Positions 34,115-43,191 of a stretch of 64,000 bases of DNA are shown here, piece by piece. Numbering within the stretch: the stretch's first letter is position 1; the number at the start of each line of letters is the position of its first letter. Location: the NCBI GenBank assembly GCA_902593845.1, contig CACJJV010000003.1, forward strand, positions 1 through 64,000, read 5' to 3'. The stretch comes from an uncultured Pelagibacteraceae bacterium. Lineage in GTDB: Bacteria > Pseudomonadota > Alphaproteobacteria > Pelagibacterales > Pelagibacteraceae. The notes beneath the pieces are model-generated. The model was not told the DNA's origin. It did no database searches and saw only the letters and a list, made by a program, of their open reading frames with translations. The position numbers and the translations under genes are program-made.

Positions 34115-35166
34115 AAAAAATAGCATTAATAACTGGAATTACAGGACAGGATGGTTCTTATTTGGCAGAGCTTTTATTGAAAAAAAATTATGTGGTTCAT
34201 GGTTTAATTAGAAAATCTTCAACTTTTAATACAAAAAGAATTGATCATATTTATATAGATCCACACAATAAAACTAATTTTTTTTTACATTATGGAGATT
34301 TAACAGATACTAATAGCGTATACAACATTATCCATAAAATTAGACCAGATGAAATATATAATTTAGGTGCTCAAAGTCATGTTGGTGTTTCATTTGAAAA
34401 TCCAGAATATACATCAGAGGTTTCAGGAATAGGGACATTAAGATTGCTGGAGGCAATTAGATTTTTAAAAATTAAGAATATTAAGTTTTATCAAGCTAGC
34501 ACTTCAGAACTTTTTGGAGAAACGTATGGAAAGAATATTTTTAGTGAAAAATCTAAATTTCATCCAAAATCTCCATATGGTGTAGCTAAATTATATTCAT
34601 ACTGGATTACATCAGTTTATAGAGAGTCATATGGTATCTTTGCATCAAATGGTATCTTATTTAATCACGAAAGTCCAAGAAGAGGTGAAACTTTTGTTAC
34701 AAGAAAAATCACGAGATTTTTAGCAAAAAAAAAACTTGGAAGTAAAGATATATTATATCTAGGAAATCTTAATGCAAAAAGAGATTGGGGACATGCAAAA
34801 GATTATACTGAAATGCAATGGCGAATTTTACAACAAAAAAAACCAAATGACTTTGTAGTAGCAACCGGTCAAGCTTTTTCAGTAAGACAATTTGTAGAAA
34901 TAGCATCTAAATTTTTAAATCTTAAAATATATTGGCAAGGTAAAGGATTGAATGAAGTTGGATATTTGAAAAGAGGATCAAAAAAAGAGATAATTATCAG
35001 AATTGATAAGAATTACTTTAGACCTAATGAAGTTGAATATTTAAGAGGTGATGCTAGAAAAGCCTTTAGACTTTTAAGATTCAAACCGAAATATACTTTT
35101 AAAGATTTAGTTAAAGATATGATTGAAAGTGATTTAAAAAAGGCGAAAGACGAATTACAAAAATAA
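34111..35166 (+). CDS. gmd: GDP-mannose 4,6-dehydratase
   Basis: This 351-residue SDR is canonical: [15 protein letters not shown], the [11 protein letters not shown] cofactor segment, [18 protein letters not shown] and STSELFGE with Thr131 and Glu133. Tyr156 and Lys160 in [25 protein letters not shown] and [14 protein letters not shown] follow, with the [16 protein letters not shown] segment near the C-terminus. It converts GDP-D-mannose to GDP-4-keto-6-deoxy-D-mannose. The product can feed the GDP-fucose synthase genes and probably the ColD-type dehydratase at 37559. No GDP-mannose-forming enzyme is in the window. Confidence 0.95.
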   Translation: MKKIALITGITGQDGSYLAELLLKKNYVVHGLIRKSSTFNTKRIDHIYIDPHNKTNFFLHYGDLTDTNSVYNIIHKIRPDEIYNLGAQSHVGVSFENPEYTSEVSGIGTLRLLEAIRFLKIKNIKFYQASTSELFGETYGKNIFSEKSKFHPKSPYGVAKLYSYWITSVYRESYGIFASNGILFNHESPRRGETFVTRKITRFLAKKKLGSKDILYLGNLNAKRDWGHAKDYTEMQWRILQQKKPNDFVVATGQAFSVRQFVEIASKFLNLKIYWQGKGLNEVGYLKRGSKKEIIIRIDKNYFRPNEVEYLRGDARKAFRLLRFKPKYTFKDLVKDMIESDLKKAKDELQK

Positions 35167-35168
35167 AA

Positions 35169-36182
35169 ATGTTAGAGATTTATGTAATCTTTTTTACATT
35201 ACTTTTAATTTTATCGTTTAATTATATATCAGAAAAAAAACAGTTTTTAATTGACAAGAAGTTTAATATTCATAAATCTTTTGCTACCAAAAATATAGTC
35301 CCAATTACTGGTGGCTTAACAATATTAATTTCAAGTTTGTTTTTTTTAAAATTAGACAGCCAGTATATAAAATTTTTTTTAATATTAATTTTTTTGGTAG
35401 GTTTTTTGTCAGATATCAATTATTTATTTTCACCTGTAAGAAGGCTATTTTTACAGATATTAATTGTTATAATATTTATCTATTCTGAACAGATTTTTAT
35501 AAATTCTATTAGGATACAAATGTTTGATAACCTTCTAGAAAATATCTATTTTAAATATTTATTTACCATATTTTGTTTTTTAGTTTTAATGAATGGTTCT
35601 AATTTTATGGATGGAATAAATACCCTATTAGTAGGTTATTTTTTAAGTTTGTCATTTATAACTCTTATCTCTATACAGAAATTTAATTTACCTTACGATA
35701 ATTATAATTTCAAAATTTTATTATGTATTCTATTTGTTGTCATATTATTTAATTTTTTTGGAAAATTAATTTCAGGAGATAGCGGCGCATACCTAATCTC
35801 GTTTATTTTTGGATATTTTTTAATAGAGCTTGTGGATGCATCTGATAGAGTATCCCCTTACTTTGTTGCATGTCTCTTATGGTATCCAGCATATGAGTGT
35901 CTTTTTTCAATTATACGAAAAATAAGAATAAAAAAATCAGTCGCTGAACCAGATAACCGTCATTTACATCAACTAATATTACTATTTTTCAAGCGAAAAC
36001 TAAACTTAAAAGGTAATTTTTTAAACACATTTTCAGGAATGATAATAAATTTATTTAATCTAACAATTTTTTATGCAGCTTTTGAAAATGTTTCACAAAC
36101 AAAAAATCTTATACTGATAAATATTTTATGTTTATTAGCATATAACTTATTATATTTCTGTTTAAACAAATTTCTTAAATAG
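35169..36182 (+). CDS. WecA/MraY-family polyprenyl-phosphate sugar-1-phosphate transferase
   Basis: This polytopic protein of 337 residues has about ten membrane segments. The motifs of the family are NGSNFMDGINTL (Asn145, Asp148), GDSGAYLISFIFGY and the cytoplasmic PDNRHLHQLIL near residues 258-268, like the PDRxHLHH loop. The first aspartate-rich motif reads Ser81-Asp82 (GFLSDINYLFSP) instead of Asp-Asp. It would attach the first sugar phosphate to undecaprenyl phosphate and start glycan assembly. Co-orientation with gmd, two bases upstream, supports a role in this locus. Confidence 0.85.
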   Translation: MLEIYVIFFTLLLILSFNYISEKKQFLIDKKFNIHKSFATKNIVPITGGLTILISSLFFLKLDSQYIKFFLILIFLVGFLSDINYLFSPVRRLFLQILIVIIFIYSEQIFINSIRIQMFDNLLENIYFKYLFTIFCFLVLMNGSNFMDGINTLLVGYFLSLSFITLISIQKFNLPYDNYNFKILLCILFVVILFNFFGKLISGDSGAYLISFIFGYFLIELVDASDRVSPYFVACLLWYPAYECLFSIIRKIRIKKSVAEPDNRHLHQLILLFFKRKLNLKGNFLNTFSGMIINLFNLTIFYAAFENVSQTKNLILINILCLLAYNLLYFCLNKFLK

Positions 36183-37449
36183 TTTTAAGTAAAGTTTTTT
36201 TTATGTTTCCAATTGAAAAAATAATCCAAAAAAGAGTACCATTAAAAGTAGAAAAAAAAGACCCACTTGGTAGAATTGGAATTAAAAAAATCATTAGATA
36301 TAGTACAGACGATAGATAAAATATACTCTTCGTAGCAATATAATTATGATAAATTTTTTTTAATCCAGTAAAAATTATTACAAAGAAAAATATATAACCA
36401 ATTATTCCATGTTCAGACAGAAGTTCAAAATGTATTTGGTGTGGGTGTGTATTACATCTTACGTTTGATAATTTGATTTTTTCGTCAAAATATTTTTTAT
36501 TATTACACTCATGTCTAAAATTTTTGTTAGCAACACCAAAAAGTGGATACTCTTTAAAAATTTTTAAAGAAACATCGTAATGAACAAAATACCTAATTTT
36601 TTGAAACCTATTAAAAAAGTCGCTTCCCTCAATAAATTCATTCTCTATTTTATTAACATCAATTGCCCTTTTAAAAAATTCCATTTGTTTATTATAAATA
36701 TTTGGATTTAGATAAATTAAACTTAAAAATGATAGCAAAATCAAAATTATAAAATTTCTTTTTTTCAAAATCAATTTTTGTTGATTTATGAAAATAATGA
36801 TAAATGAAAATATTATTAAACTTTTAATAAAATTTGACCTCTCACCAGTGATTAATATTGTTACAGGTATTAATAATAATAAAAAGTTAATTATAATATT
36901 ATTTTTAACTTTTAAATTTTGACTAAGATAATATGTTGTAATTGCGTACCCAAAACATAAAATTAAACTACCGACCACAAGTTCATCCTTAAAAAAACTA
37001 ACTATTCTAGTTCCATCAGGACTTTCGTTTCCTATGATATTGTTCCCAAAAATGCTCTCAAAGAATACATCAAAGATGACAACTGCAATTATACAACTCC
37101 AATAAATCATTATTTTATTTAATGTCTTTGAGTCCACAACTAGTATTTTAAAAGAGTAAGCAAATATAATAAATTTTATAAATGTTAGTGATCTAATCAA
37201 ACCCGAGTTAGTTTCATGGGTTGAGAAGTAATAAGAGTATAATGAATTAAATATAAGAAAAATGTAAAAGATTATAAGAAATTTGAAAAATTTTTCTTTG
37301 GTCCAGTCCCAATTTTTTTTAATAAAACAAAGATACAGAGTAAGAATATCTATAATTAATATATTTAAGTTAACGGCAAAATTTCCTAAAATTAAAGAGA
37401 TAGGAAGAAGAGTAAACAAAAATATAGATATTTTGTTAAACATGTGCAT
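36175..37449 (-). CDS. O-antigen ligase/polymerase-like membrane protein (Wzy_C family)
   Basis: This 424-residue protein has about eleven hydrophobic segments and a large periplasmic loop. The loop carries RFQKIRYFVHYDVSLKIFKEYPLFGVANKNF and NTHPHQIHFELLSEHGIIGYIFF, the His-rich HPHQIHxELLxExGxIG motif of WaaL/Wzy_C proteins. It would transfer the finished glycan from undecaprenyl diphosphate to lipid A core, or polymerise it, in the periplasm. The start codon ATG at 37449 is followed by another at 37443; either may be used. It overlaps the WecA-like gene by eight bases, tail to tail. Confidence 0.85.
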   Translation of the reverse strand: MHMFNKISIFLFTLLPISLILGNFAVNLNILIIDILTLYLCFIKKNWDWTKEKFFKFLIIFYIFLIFNSLYSYYFSTHETNSGLIRSLTFIKFIIFAYSFKILVVDSKTLNKIMIYWSCIIAVVIFDVFFESIFGNNIIGNESPDGTRIVSFFKDELVVGSLILCFGYAITTYYLSQNLKVKNNIIINFLLLLIPVTILITGERSNFIKSLIIFSFIIIFINQQKLILKKRNFIILILLSFLSLIYLNPNIYNKQMEFFKRAIDVNKIENEFIEGSDFFNRFQKIRYFVHYDVSLKIFKEYPLFGVANKNFRHECNNKKYFDEKIKLSNVRCNTHPHQIHFELLSEHGIIGYIFFFVIIFTGLKKIYHNYIATKSIFYLSSVLYLMIFLIPILPSGSFFSTFNGTLFWIIFSIGNIKKTLLKTI

Positions 37450-37558
37450 TTATGAATTTAAAAGTCTAATTTGATCAAATTTTAATAACTTCTAAACTTA
37501 TTTGTTTATTTTACAATTGTATTTTTTATATTATTAACTTACTTGAAATATATTTTAT

Positions 37559-38821
37559 ATGAAAAAAAAAAAACAAAAAATTACCAATTTAATAAACAGA
37601 AAATATAAATATCAATTATTGGAAAATGGTTTTTCCAAAGAAGACATTTTAATTGGTAGAAAGATCTTAAATTCAAGACAAATTACAATGGCATCTTATA
37701 CAAGGAAATTCGAAATATCGTTTGCAAAGAAGATTGGTGCGAAATATGCTTTGATGGTAAACTCCGGATCTTCTGCAAATCTCATCGCAACTTTCGCCGC
37801 TGGAAATTTGATGAGAAAAAATGCTCTTAAGAGAGGAGATGAGGTTTTAGTTCCAGCTTTATGTTGGTCCACCTCTATCTGGCCTTTAGTTCAATTTGGA
37901 TTAAAATTAAAGTTTATCGACATTGATATAAAGACACTTAATATTAAAATTGATGATTTAAAAAAAAATATCTCAAAAAAAACAAAAGCAATTATGCTTA
38001 TAAATGTTTTAGGAATTAGTTCTGATCTTTTTGAAATAACAAAATTAGCAAAAAAAAATAATTTAATAATAATAGAGGATAATTGTGAATCATTAGGCTC
38101 TAAATTAAAAAATAAATATTTAGGCACTTTTGGTGATTTTGCAAGTTTCTCATTTTATTATTCTCATCAAATAACGTCTGGTGAGGGGGGCATGGTAGTT
38201 TGTAAAACTAAAGAAGATTATGATATTCTTTTTGCATTAAGATCTCATGGTTGGTTAGGTGGGACCAGGTTCTATAAGAGAAATCTTGGATTATATAAAT
38301 CTTATGCAAAAAAAAATCCTCATTTAGACCCAAGATATATTTTTATAAACTCTGGTTTTAATCTTAGACCAACTGATATTCAAGGTGCCATTGCTCATAA
38401 TCAATTTAAAAGATTAAATTTATTGATGAGACAAAGAAATCAAAATAGAAATATAATTATCAAAACTTTAAAGTCCTCAAAAAAATGGAATAATCAATTT
38501 AATTTTATAGATGTACCTCACAATATTAAACCAAGTTGGATGGGTTTCCCAATTTTATTGGCAAAAAGATTTAGATATAAAAAAAAGAAATTTATGAATT
38601 ATCTAGACTCAAAAGGAATAGAAACTAGACCAATAATAAGTGGAAATTTTTTAAATCAACCTGCAGCAAAACTTTATAATTTAAACAAAGATAGACGAAA
38701 ATTCAGAAATACTCAGGAGGTACAAGAGCTTGGATTTTTAATTGGCCTACATACAAAAAGAATTAATAAAGATAAGTTAAAATTAATACAAGACTCTTTT
38801 TTTAAAATAGAAACAATTTAA
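37559..38821 (+). CDS. ColD-type PLP sugar 3-dehydratase (His replaces catalytic Lys)
   Basis: This 420-residue DegT/DnrJ-fold protein has MVNSGSSANLI for phosphate binding and Asp174 in IIEDNCESLGS. The Schiff-base lysine position instead holds His203 in SFYYSHQITSGEGG. That substitution is diagnostic of the 3-dehydratases ColD and RfbH, which remove the C3 hydroxyl. The four Cys residues of the RfbH iron-sulfur site are not seen, so ColD (GDP-4-keto-6-deoxymannose 3-dehydratase) fits better. With gmd nearby it could lead to a GDP-3,6-dideoxyhexose such as colitose. A run of 12 A follows the start codon, a possible slippage site. Confidence 0.82.
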   Translation: MKKKKQKITNLINRKYKYQLLENGFSKEDILIGRKILNSRQITMASYTRKFEISFAKKIGAKYALMVNSGSSANLIATFAAGNLMRKNALKRGDEVLVPALCWSTSIWPLVQFGLKLKFIDIDIKTLNIKIDDLKKNISKKTKAIMLINVLGISSDLFEITKLAKKNNLIIIEDNCESLGSKLKNKYLGTFGDFASFSFYYSHQITSGEGGMVVCKTKEDYDILFALRSHGWLGGTRFYKRNLGLYKSYAKKNPHLDPRYIFINSGFNLRPTDIQGAIAHNQFKRLNLLMRQRNQNRNIIIKTLKSSKKWNNQFNFIDVPHNIKPSWMGFPILLAKRFRYKKKKFMNYLDSKGIETRPIISGNFLNQPAAKLYNLNKDRRKFRNTQEVQELGFLIGLHTKRINKDKLKLIQDSFFKIETI

Positions 38822-38834
38822 CAATAATTTTGAA

Positions 38835-40487
38835 ATGATTACTTTGTTAGTATTTTTCTTTGGCTATCTAACAATTTTATTTTCAATTATTGGGTATGGA
38901 TATATTTCATCAAAAATTCTCTCTGTTAGATTTTCTTTAGGAGAAATGGGTATAAGCGGTATTTTATTCTTAACAATTCTCTCATACCTAACCAATTTTA
39001 TTTTTGCGCATAATTTTGTGCATAATTCTATTTTTTTATCAATTGGATTGATTGCTTTTTTTTTGTTGTTTAAAAAAAGTTTATTTAGAAAAAAAATTAT
39101 TTTAATTTTATCAATTTCGTCAGTATTATTTATTGGACTTCTAATTTATAAAACTCATGATGATTTTTTTTACTATCATTATCCATATACTTTATCTTTA
39201 ATTGAATTTAAAAAAATATTTGGTCTAGGAAATTTAGAGCATGGATTTAGAACACCATCATCAATATTTTATTTAAATTCTTTATTTTATTTACCAATTT
39301 TGAACAAATTATTGATAAATAGTGGAGCTATATTTTTTGTAATTTTCTCAAATATATTCCTTATTCAAAAAATATTTAATCAATTAAAAAACAGAAAAAT
39401 TGATTTCATATTAATATTGTCTTTATTTTCATTAATATTTATTAATACAATTTTTTATAGATTGGCAGAACATGGAACAGACAGATCAGCATTAATTCTT
39501 ATATTCATTTTATCAATTTATTATCTTGAAGGAATAAACAAAAAATTAACTGCAATCAATTTTAATTATTACTATCAGAGAATATTAATTATTACTCTTC
39601 TGATAGCTTCTTTAAAAAGCTTTTATCTAATCTACATAATATTTATATTGTCTCTACTTTTTGAGTTCAGAAATATTTTATTTAAAAAAATTTTTTTTAA
39701 AAAGTTACTTTTTCAAAAAGTAGGATATTATTTTTTATTTGGTGTATTAATTATCATATTTACCAACTTTTCGAATACTGGCTGTTTTATTTATCCTGCA
39801 AGTTTTACATGTTTTGAGTCATTTTCTTGGTCGATACCAAAAAAAGAAGTTGTTCAAATGAAAACATGGTATGAGCTTTGGTCGAAAGCAGGCGCAAGTC
39901 CTACTTACAGAGTAGAGAATATTGATCTTTATTTATCCGGTTTTAATTGGGTTTCTAATTGGGTCCAAAATCATTTTTTTAATAAGATTTCAGATTATTT
40001 GTTATCTTTGTTTTTTATTATTGTTATATGTTACTTTTTTTTAGCAAATTCAAAAAAAGCTACATCTCAAAAAAAAAAATTTTATCTTTTCTATTTTGTT
40101 TTACTAATTTTATTGATCGAATGGTTTCTAAATCACCCAGCCTTAAGATATGGTGGTTTTACATTAATCGCTCTCTCTATATTTATTCCATTAAGCTTAT
40201 ATACGGTGAATAAGATTAATTTTAATCTAAAATTAAAAAAAAAGATTACTTTTTTAATCTGTTTATCTTTTGTCATTTTTTCTTTTAAGAATTTCGATAG
40301 AATATTCAAAGAATATAAGAAATATAACTACAATCCTTTTATTAATGCCCATTATTTTGTTAATGATAATTCTAATCATTTTAAAGAGTTATTTTTTCTT
40401 GCAGAAAGAAATAGGATTAAAGATGGAGAGAAATTTTATATTGTTTTAAATAGAGATTTAATTAAAAAGATCCAATTAAATGAATAA
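38835..40487 (+). CDS. large polytopic membrane protein, uncharacterised
   Basis: This protein of 550 residues has about twelve membrane segments. It begins with TILFSIIGYGYISSKILS and contains KTHDDFFYYHYPYTLSLIEF after the third or fourth segment, an acidic loop of the GT-C kind, followed by GLGNLEHGFRTPSS. Similar proteins occur in polysaccharide loci of other bacteria (LIC_10190-type), as I recall, without a known function. It may transfer or polymerise sugars in the periplasm. It overlaps the following epimerase gene by eight bases. Confidence 0.5.
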   Translation: MITLLVFFFGYLTILFSIIGYGYISSKILSVRFSLGEMGISGILFLTILSYLTNFIFAHNFVHNSIFLSIGLIAFFLLFKKSLFRKKIILILSISSVLFIGLLIYKTHDDFFYYHYPYTLSLIEFKKIFGLGNLEHGFRTPSSIFYLNSLFYLPILNKLLINSGAIFFVIFSNIFLIQKIFNQLKNRKIDFILILSLFSLIFINTIFYRLAEHGTDRSALILIFILSIYYLEGINKKLTAINFNYYYQRILIITLLIASLKSFYLIYIIFILSLLFEFRNILFKKIFFKKLLFQKVGYYFLFGVLIIIFTNFSNTGCFIYPASFTCFESFSWSIPKKEVVQMKTWYELWSKAGASPTYRVENIDLYLSGFNWVSNWVQNHFFNKISDYLLSLFFIIVICYFFLANSKKATSQKKKFYLFYFVLLILLIEWFLNHPALRYGGFTLIALSIFIPLSLYTVNKINFNLKLKKKITFLICLSFVIFSFKNFDRIFKEYKKYNYNPFINAHYFVNDNSNHFKELFFLAERNRIKDGEKFYIVLNRDLIKKIQLNE

Positions 40488-41361
40488 AAAAATTATTGTA
40501 GTAACAGGCGGCGCTGGTTTTGTTGGCTCAAATTTAATTTTTAAATTATTAGAAAATACTAACTATAAAATTGTTAGCATTGACAATTATAGTTCTGGAT
40601 CAATTAAAAATCATTTCAAAAGCTCAAGATTAAAATATATAAAAGACTCTTCGTCTAATATTTCCAAATTACTCAACAAACATAAATCCAATATACATAC
40701 CATTTTTCATTTTGGTGAATTTTCAAGAATATATCAAAGTTTTTTAAAAATGGATGAATGCATAAAATCAAATTCAATAGGATCTCATGCTGTATTTAAT
40801 TTCTGTTTATCAAATAACATAAAATTAGTTTATTCAGCAACATCTGCAAGTATTGGAAATAAAGGTAAAGATAAAAATTTATCTCCATATGCTTTTACAA
40901 AAGCTAAAAATTTAGAAATGTTAGAAAATTTAAAAAATTGGTTTAATTTTAAGTACGAAATTTTGTATTTTTATAACGTATACGGACCTAAACAAATCTC
41001 AGTTGGAAATATGGCAACTGTAATAGGTATTTTCGAAAACCAATATAAAAATAATAAATCTTTGACAGTTGTCAAACCAGGAAGTCAATCTAGAAGATTT
41101 ACCCATATTGATGACACGATTGATGCATGCTTTTATGCCTGGAAAGAAAATAAATGTCGACATTACAGTATCTCAAATAAAAAAAGTTACACAATTTTAG
41201 AAGTTGCCAAAATGTTCAATACTAAAATTAGATTTGTAAATGCTAGAAAAGGTGAAAGGTATGCATCTGCTTTGACAAATATGAATTTATCAAACAAAGT
41301 TTATAAAATATTTGGCAAAATAAGCCTGAAAAATTACATCAAAACCATCATAAACAGTTAA
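40480..41361 (+). CDS. NAD-dependent nucleotide-sugar epimerase (SDR)
   Basis: This short extended-SDR of 293 residues has GGAGFVGSNLIFKLL, DNYSSGSIKNHF, FHFGEFSRIYQSF and Tyr-x3-Lys in SPYAFTK. NVYGPKQISVGNMATVIGIFENQ and RRFTHIDDTIDA follow, matching UDP-glucose/GlcNAc 4-epimerase-like proteins. The usual Ser-Ser-Ala stretch reads SATSASIG. It is the last gene of the polysaccharide island, ending about 50 bases before the 5S rRNA gene. The substrate is unknown; as last gene it may be the conserved edge of the island in related genomes. Confidence 0.8.
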   Translation: MNKKIIVVTGGAGFVGSNLIFKLLENTNYKIVSIDNYSSGSIKNHFKSSRLKYIKDSSSNISKLLNKHKSNIHTIFHFGEFSRIYQSFLKMDECIKSNSIGSHAVFNFCLSNNIKLVYSATSASIGNKGKDKNLSPYAFTKAKNLEMLENLKNWFNFKYEILYFYNVYGPKQISVGNMATVIGIFENQYKNNKSLTVVKPGSQSRRFTHIDDTIDACFYAWKENKCRHYSISNKKSYTILEVAKMFNTKIRFVNARKGERYASALTNMNLSNKVYKIFGKISLKNYIKTIINS

Positions 41362-41410
41362 AACAAAGGTTTAAATAGTTTACATTGAAGTTATTTTATG
41401 TATAAACCTT

Positions 41411-41528
41411 CTGCCGGTGATTATTGCGAGAGAGTTATACCCGACACCATTCCGAACTCGGAAGTCAAGCCTTTCTGCGCCGATGATACTTTGTCTTAAG
41501 ACATGGGAGAGTAGGACGTTGCCGGCAT
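41411..41528 (+). rRNA. rrf: 5S ribosomal RNA, separated from 16S-23S
   Basis: The sequence begins and ends with complementary TGCCGG (41412-41417) and CCGGCA (41522-41527), forming helix I. Inside are CGACACCATTCCGAACTCGG, the near-invariant 5S loop, and GGGAGAGTAGGACGTTGCCGG at the 3' side. Length is normal for bacterial 5S. No 23S or 16S gene is present in the 41 kb upstream within this window, so the gene is transcribed apart or reads out of the island. The ends are estimated to within a few bases. Confidence 0.93.
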
Positions 41529-41541
41529 TTTAATAAATGTT

Positions 41542-41667
41542 ATGAAAGTTAAAAGTTCACTAAAGTCTCTAAAAAAAAGAGATCTAAATTCTAAACTTGT
41601 AAGAAGAAGAGGCAGAATTTATATAATCAACAAGACAAATCCAAAATTTAAAGCAAGACAGAAATAA
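41542..41667 (+). CDS. rpmJ: 50S ribosomal protein L36
   Basis: This 41-residue gene starts with [20 protein letters not shown] and then has [21 protein letters not shown], matching the alphaproteobacterial L36. It is the type without zinc-binding Cys residues, as expected for C-minus L36. It lies 13 bases after 5S and five bases before the oxidase subunit gene. Its product joins the large ribosomal subunit near the peptidyl-transferase region. Confidence 0.93.
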   Translation: MKVKSSLKSLKKRDLNSKLVRRRGRIYIINKTNPKFKARQK

Positions 41668-41672
41668 TCCAT

Positions 41673-41783
41673 ATGGACAATGAAAGTCATAAAAATACTT
41701 GGAATAATTTTACAAAGTTCGTTCTGTGGGGAACTGTCGCTGTTATAGTCGTATTGGTTTTAATGGCTATTTTCTTATTGTAA
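41673..41783 (+). CDS. aa3-type cytochrome c oxidase subunit IV-like microprotein
   Basis: This 36-residue protein has a short polar N-terminus (MDNESHKNTWNNFTKF) and a single transmembrane segment (LWGTVAVIVVLVLMAIFLL). It resembles the small subunit IV of aa3-type oxidases in alphaproteobacteria, which is often encoded just before pntA. The trailing stop is 9 bases before the pntA start. It is too short for a firm homology call; the conserved neighbourhood supports the assignment. It would sit in the inner membrane with the terminal oxidase. Confidence 0.7.
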   Translation: MDNESHKNTWNNFTKFVLWGTVAVIVVLVLMAIFLL

Positions 41784-41792
41784 GTTCCTACT

Positions 41793-42881
41793 ATGAGAAT
41801 CGGATCTGTTTTAGAAAATCAGAATATTGAAAAAAGGGTATCTATTACTCCAGATATAGTAAAAAAATATATTTCATTAGGTTTTGAGATTGTTTTAAGT
41901 GAAAATTATGGTCAACACATCGGAATAAATGATGATGAATATTTAAAATTAGGTGTAAAAATTTCTAAAGATGAAAAGGAAGTATTAAGCTCTTCAGATA
42001 TAATTGTTCAGCTAGGGATGCTCCCTGATGATAAAATCTCAATAATTAAAGAGAGCCAAACATTAATTGGGGTCTTAAATCCTTATGAGAATAAAGATAA
42101 ATTAATAAGCCTAGTAAAAAAGAAAATTAATCTTTTCTCTTTGGAATTACTTCCAAGAATTACAAGAGCACAATCCATGGATATATTGTCATCACAAGCA
42201 AATTTAGCTGGATATAAAGCTGTGATCGAGTCTTTTGCTAACTTTGAAAAAGCAATACCAATGATGATGACTGCAGCAGGAACAATTCCAGCTGCTAAAG
42301 TTTTAGTAGTGGGTGCTGGAGTTGCTGGGCTTCAAGCAATTGCAACAGCCAAAAGAATGGGTGCAATAGTATTTGCTACAGATGTTAGAATGGCCTCTAA
42401 AGAACAGGTTGAAAGTCTAGGAGGAAAATTTTTAACTGTAGAAGGCTCTGAAAATCTTGAAACTGAAGGCGGGTATGCAAAAGAAGCTTCAGAAGATTTT
42501 AAAAATAAGCAAGAACATTTATTGTCTGAAACTTTAAAAAAGATTGATATTGTGATTTGCACAGCTTTAATTCCTGGAAAAAAAGCTCCATTGATAATAA
42601 AAAATTATATGATTGATGATATGCAACAAGGTTCGGTAATTTATGATTTAGCAGCAGTGCAAGGTGGCAATACTGCTTACACAGAGGCTGATAAAATTAT
42701 TGAAAAAAATGGGGTCAAAATTATGGGAGAAAGCAATATATTAAATAAATTACCAATTTCTTCATCTAGCTTATATGCAAAAAATGTTTTTAATTTTGTT
42801 GATAATTTATTCGACAAAAAAGACAAAAAAATAAATATTAATTTGGAAGATGAAATAATAGAAAAAACTTTAATCAAATAA
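41793..42881 (+). CDS. pntA: proton-translocating NAD(P) transhydrogenase subunit alpha part 1
   Basis: This 362-residue protein corresponds to domain I of the transhydrogenase. It opens MRIGSVLENQNIEKRVSITP and has the NAD-binding fold VVGAGVAGLQAIATAKRMGA with FATDVRMAS, and the RNA-like loop segment GGYAKEASEDF. It binds NADH and passes hydride to NADP in domain III of PntB while protons cross the membrane. In this three-subunit form the membrane part of alpha is the next gene, starting one base after the stop. Confidence 0.94.
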   Translation: MRIGSVLENQNIEKRVSITPDIVKKYISLGFEIVLSENYGQHIGINDDEYLKLGVKISKDEKEVLSSSDIIVQLGMLPDDKISIIKESQTLIGVLNPYENKDKLISLVKKKINLFSLELLPRITRAQSMDILSSQANLAGYKAVIESFANFEKAIPMMMTAAGTIPAAKVLVVGAGVAGLQAIATAKRMGAIVFATDVRMASKEQVESLGGKFLTVEGSENLETEGGYAKEASEDFKNKQEHLLSETLKKIDIVICTALIPGKKAPLIIKNYMIDDMQQGSVIYDLAAVQGGNTAYTEADKIIEKNGVKIMGESNILNKLPISSSSLYAKNVFNFVDNLFDKKDKKININLEDEIIEKTLIK

Positions 42882-42882
42882 T

Positions 42883-43191
42883 ATGGAAATAGATCCTTTA
42901 ATTTTTAGATTGAGCATATTTATCTTATCAATATTTGTTGGATATTATGTTGTTTGGAGCGTCACTCCATCACTGCATACACCTCTTATGTCAGTTACAA
43001 ATGCAATTTCATCTGTAATTATTGTAGGGGCTATAATTGCAGGACTGTCTGGAAATCCAGATAGTGTATTTAATACTTCAAGTATTTTTGGTTTTCTGGC
43101 AATAGCATTAGCTGCAATAAATATTTTTGGTGGCTTTCTAGTGACTCAAAGAATGTTAGCAATGTATAAAAAAAAGAAAAAGGACAAATAA
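42883..43191 (+). CDS. pntA2: NAD(P) transhydrogenase subunit alpha part 2 (membrane)
   Basis: This 102-residue protein has three hydrophobic segments: FRLSIFILSIFVGYYVVWSV, AISSVIIVGAIIAGL and a third near FGFLAIALAAINIFGGF. It includes SVTPSLHTPLMSVTNAISS, characteristic of the membrane domain of PntA. It forms part of the proton channel with PntB. It lies between pntA and pntB with single-base spacing or overlap, so the three are co-translated. The short Lys-rich tail is usual. Confidence 0.93.
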   Translation: MEIDPLIFRLSIFILSIFVGYYVVWSVTPSLHTPLMSVTNAISSVIIVGAIIAGLSGNPDSVFNTSSIFGFLAIALAAINIFGGFLVTQRMLAMYKKKKKDK

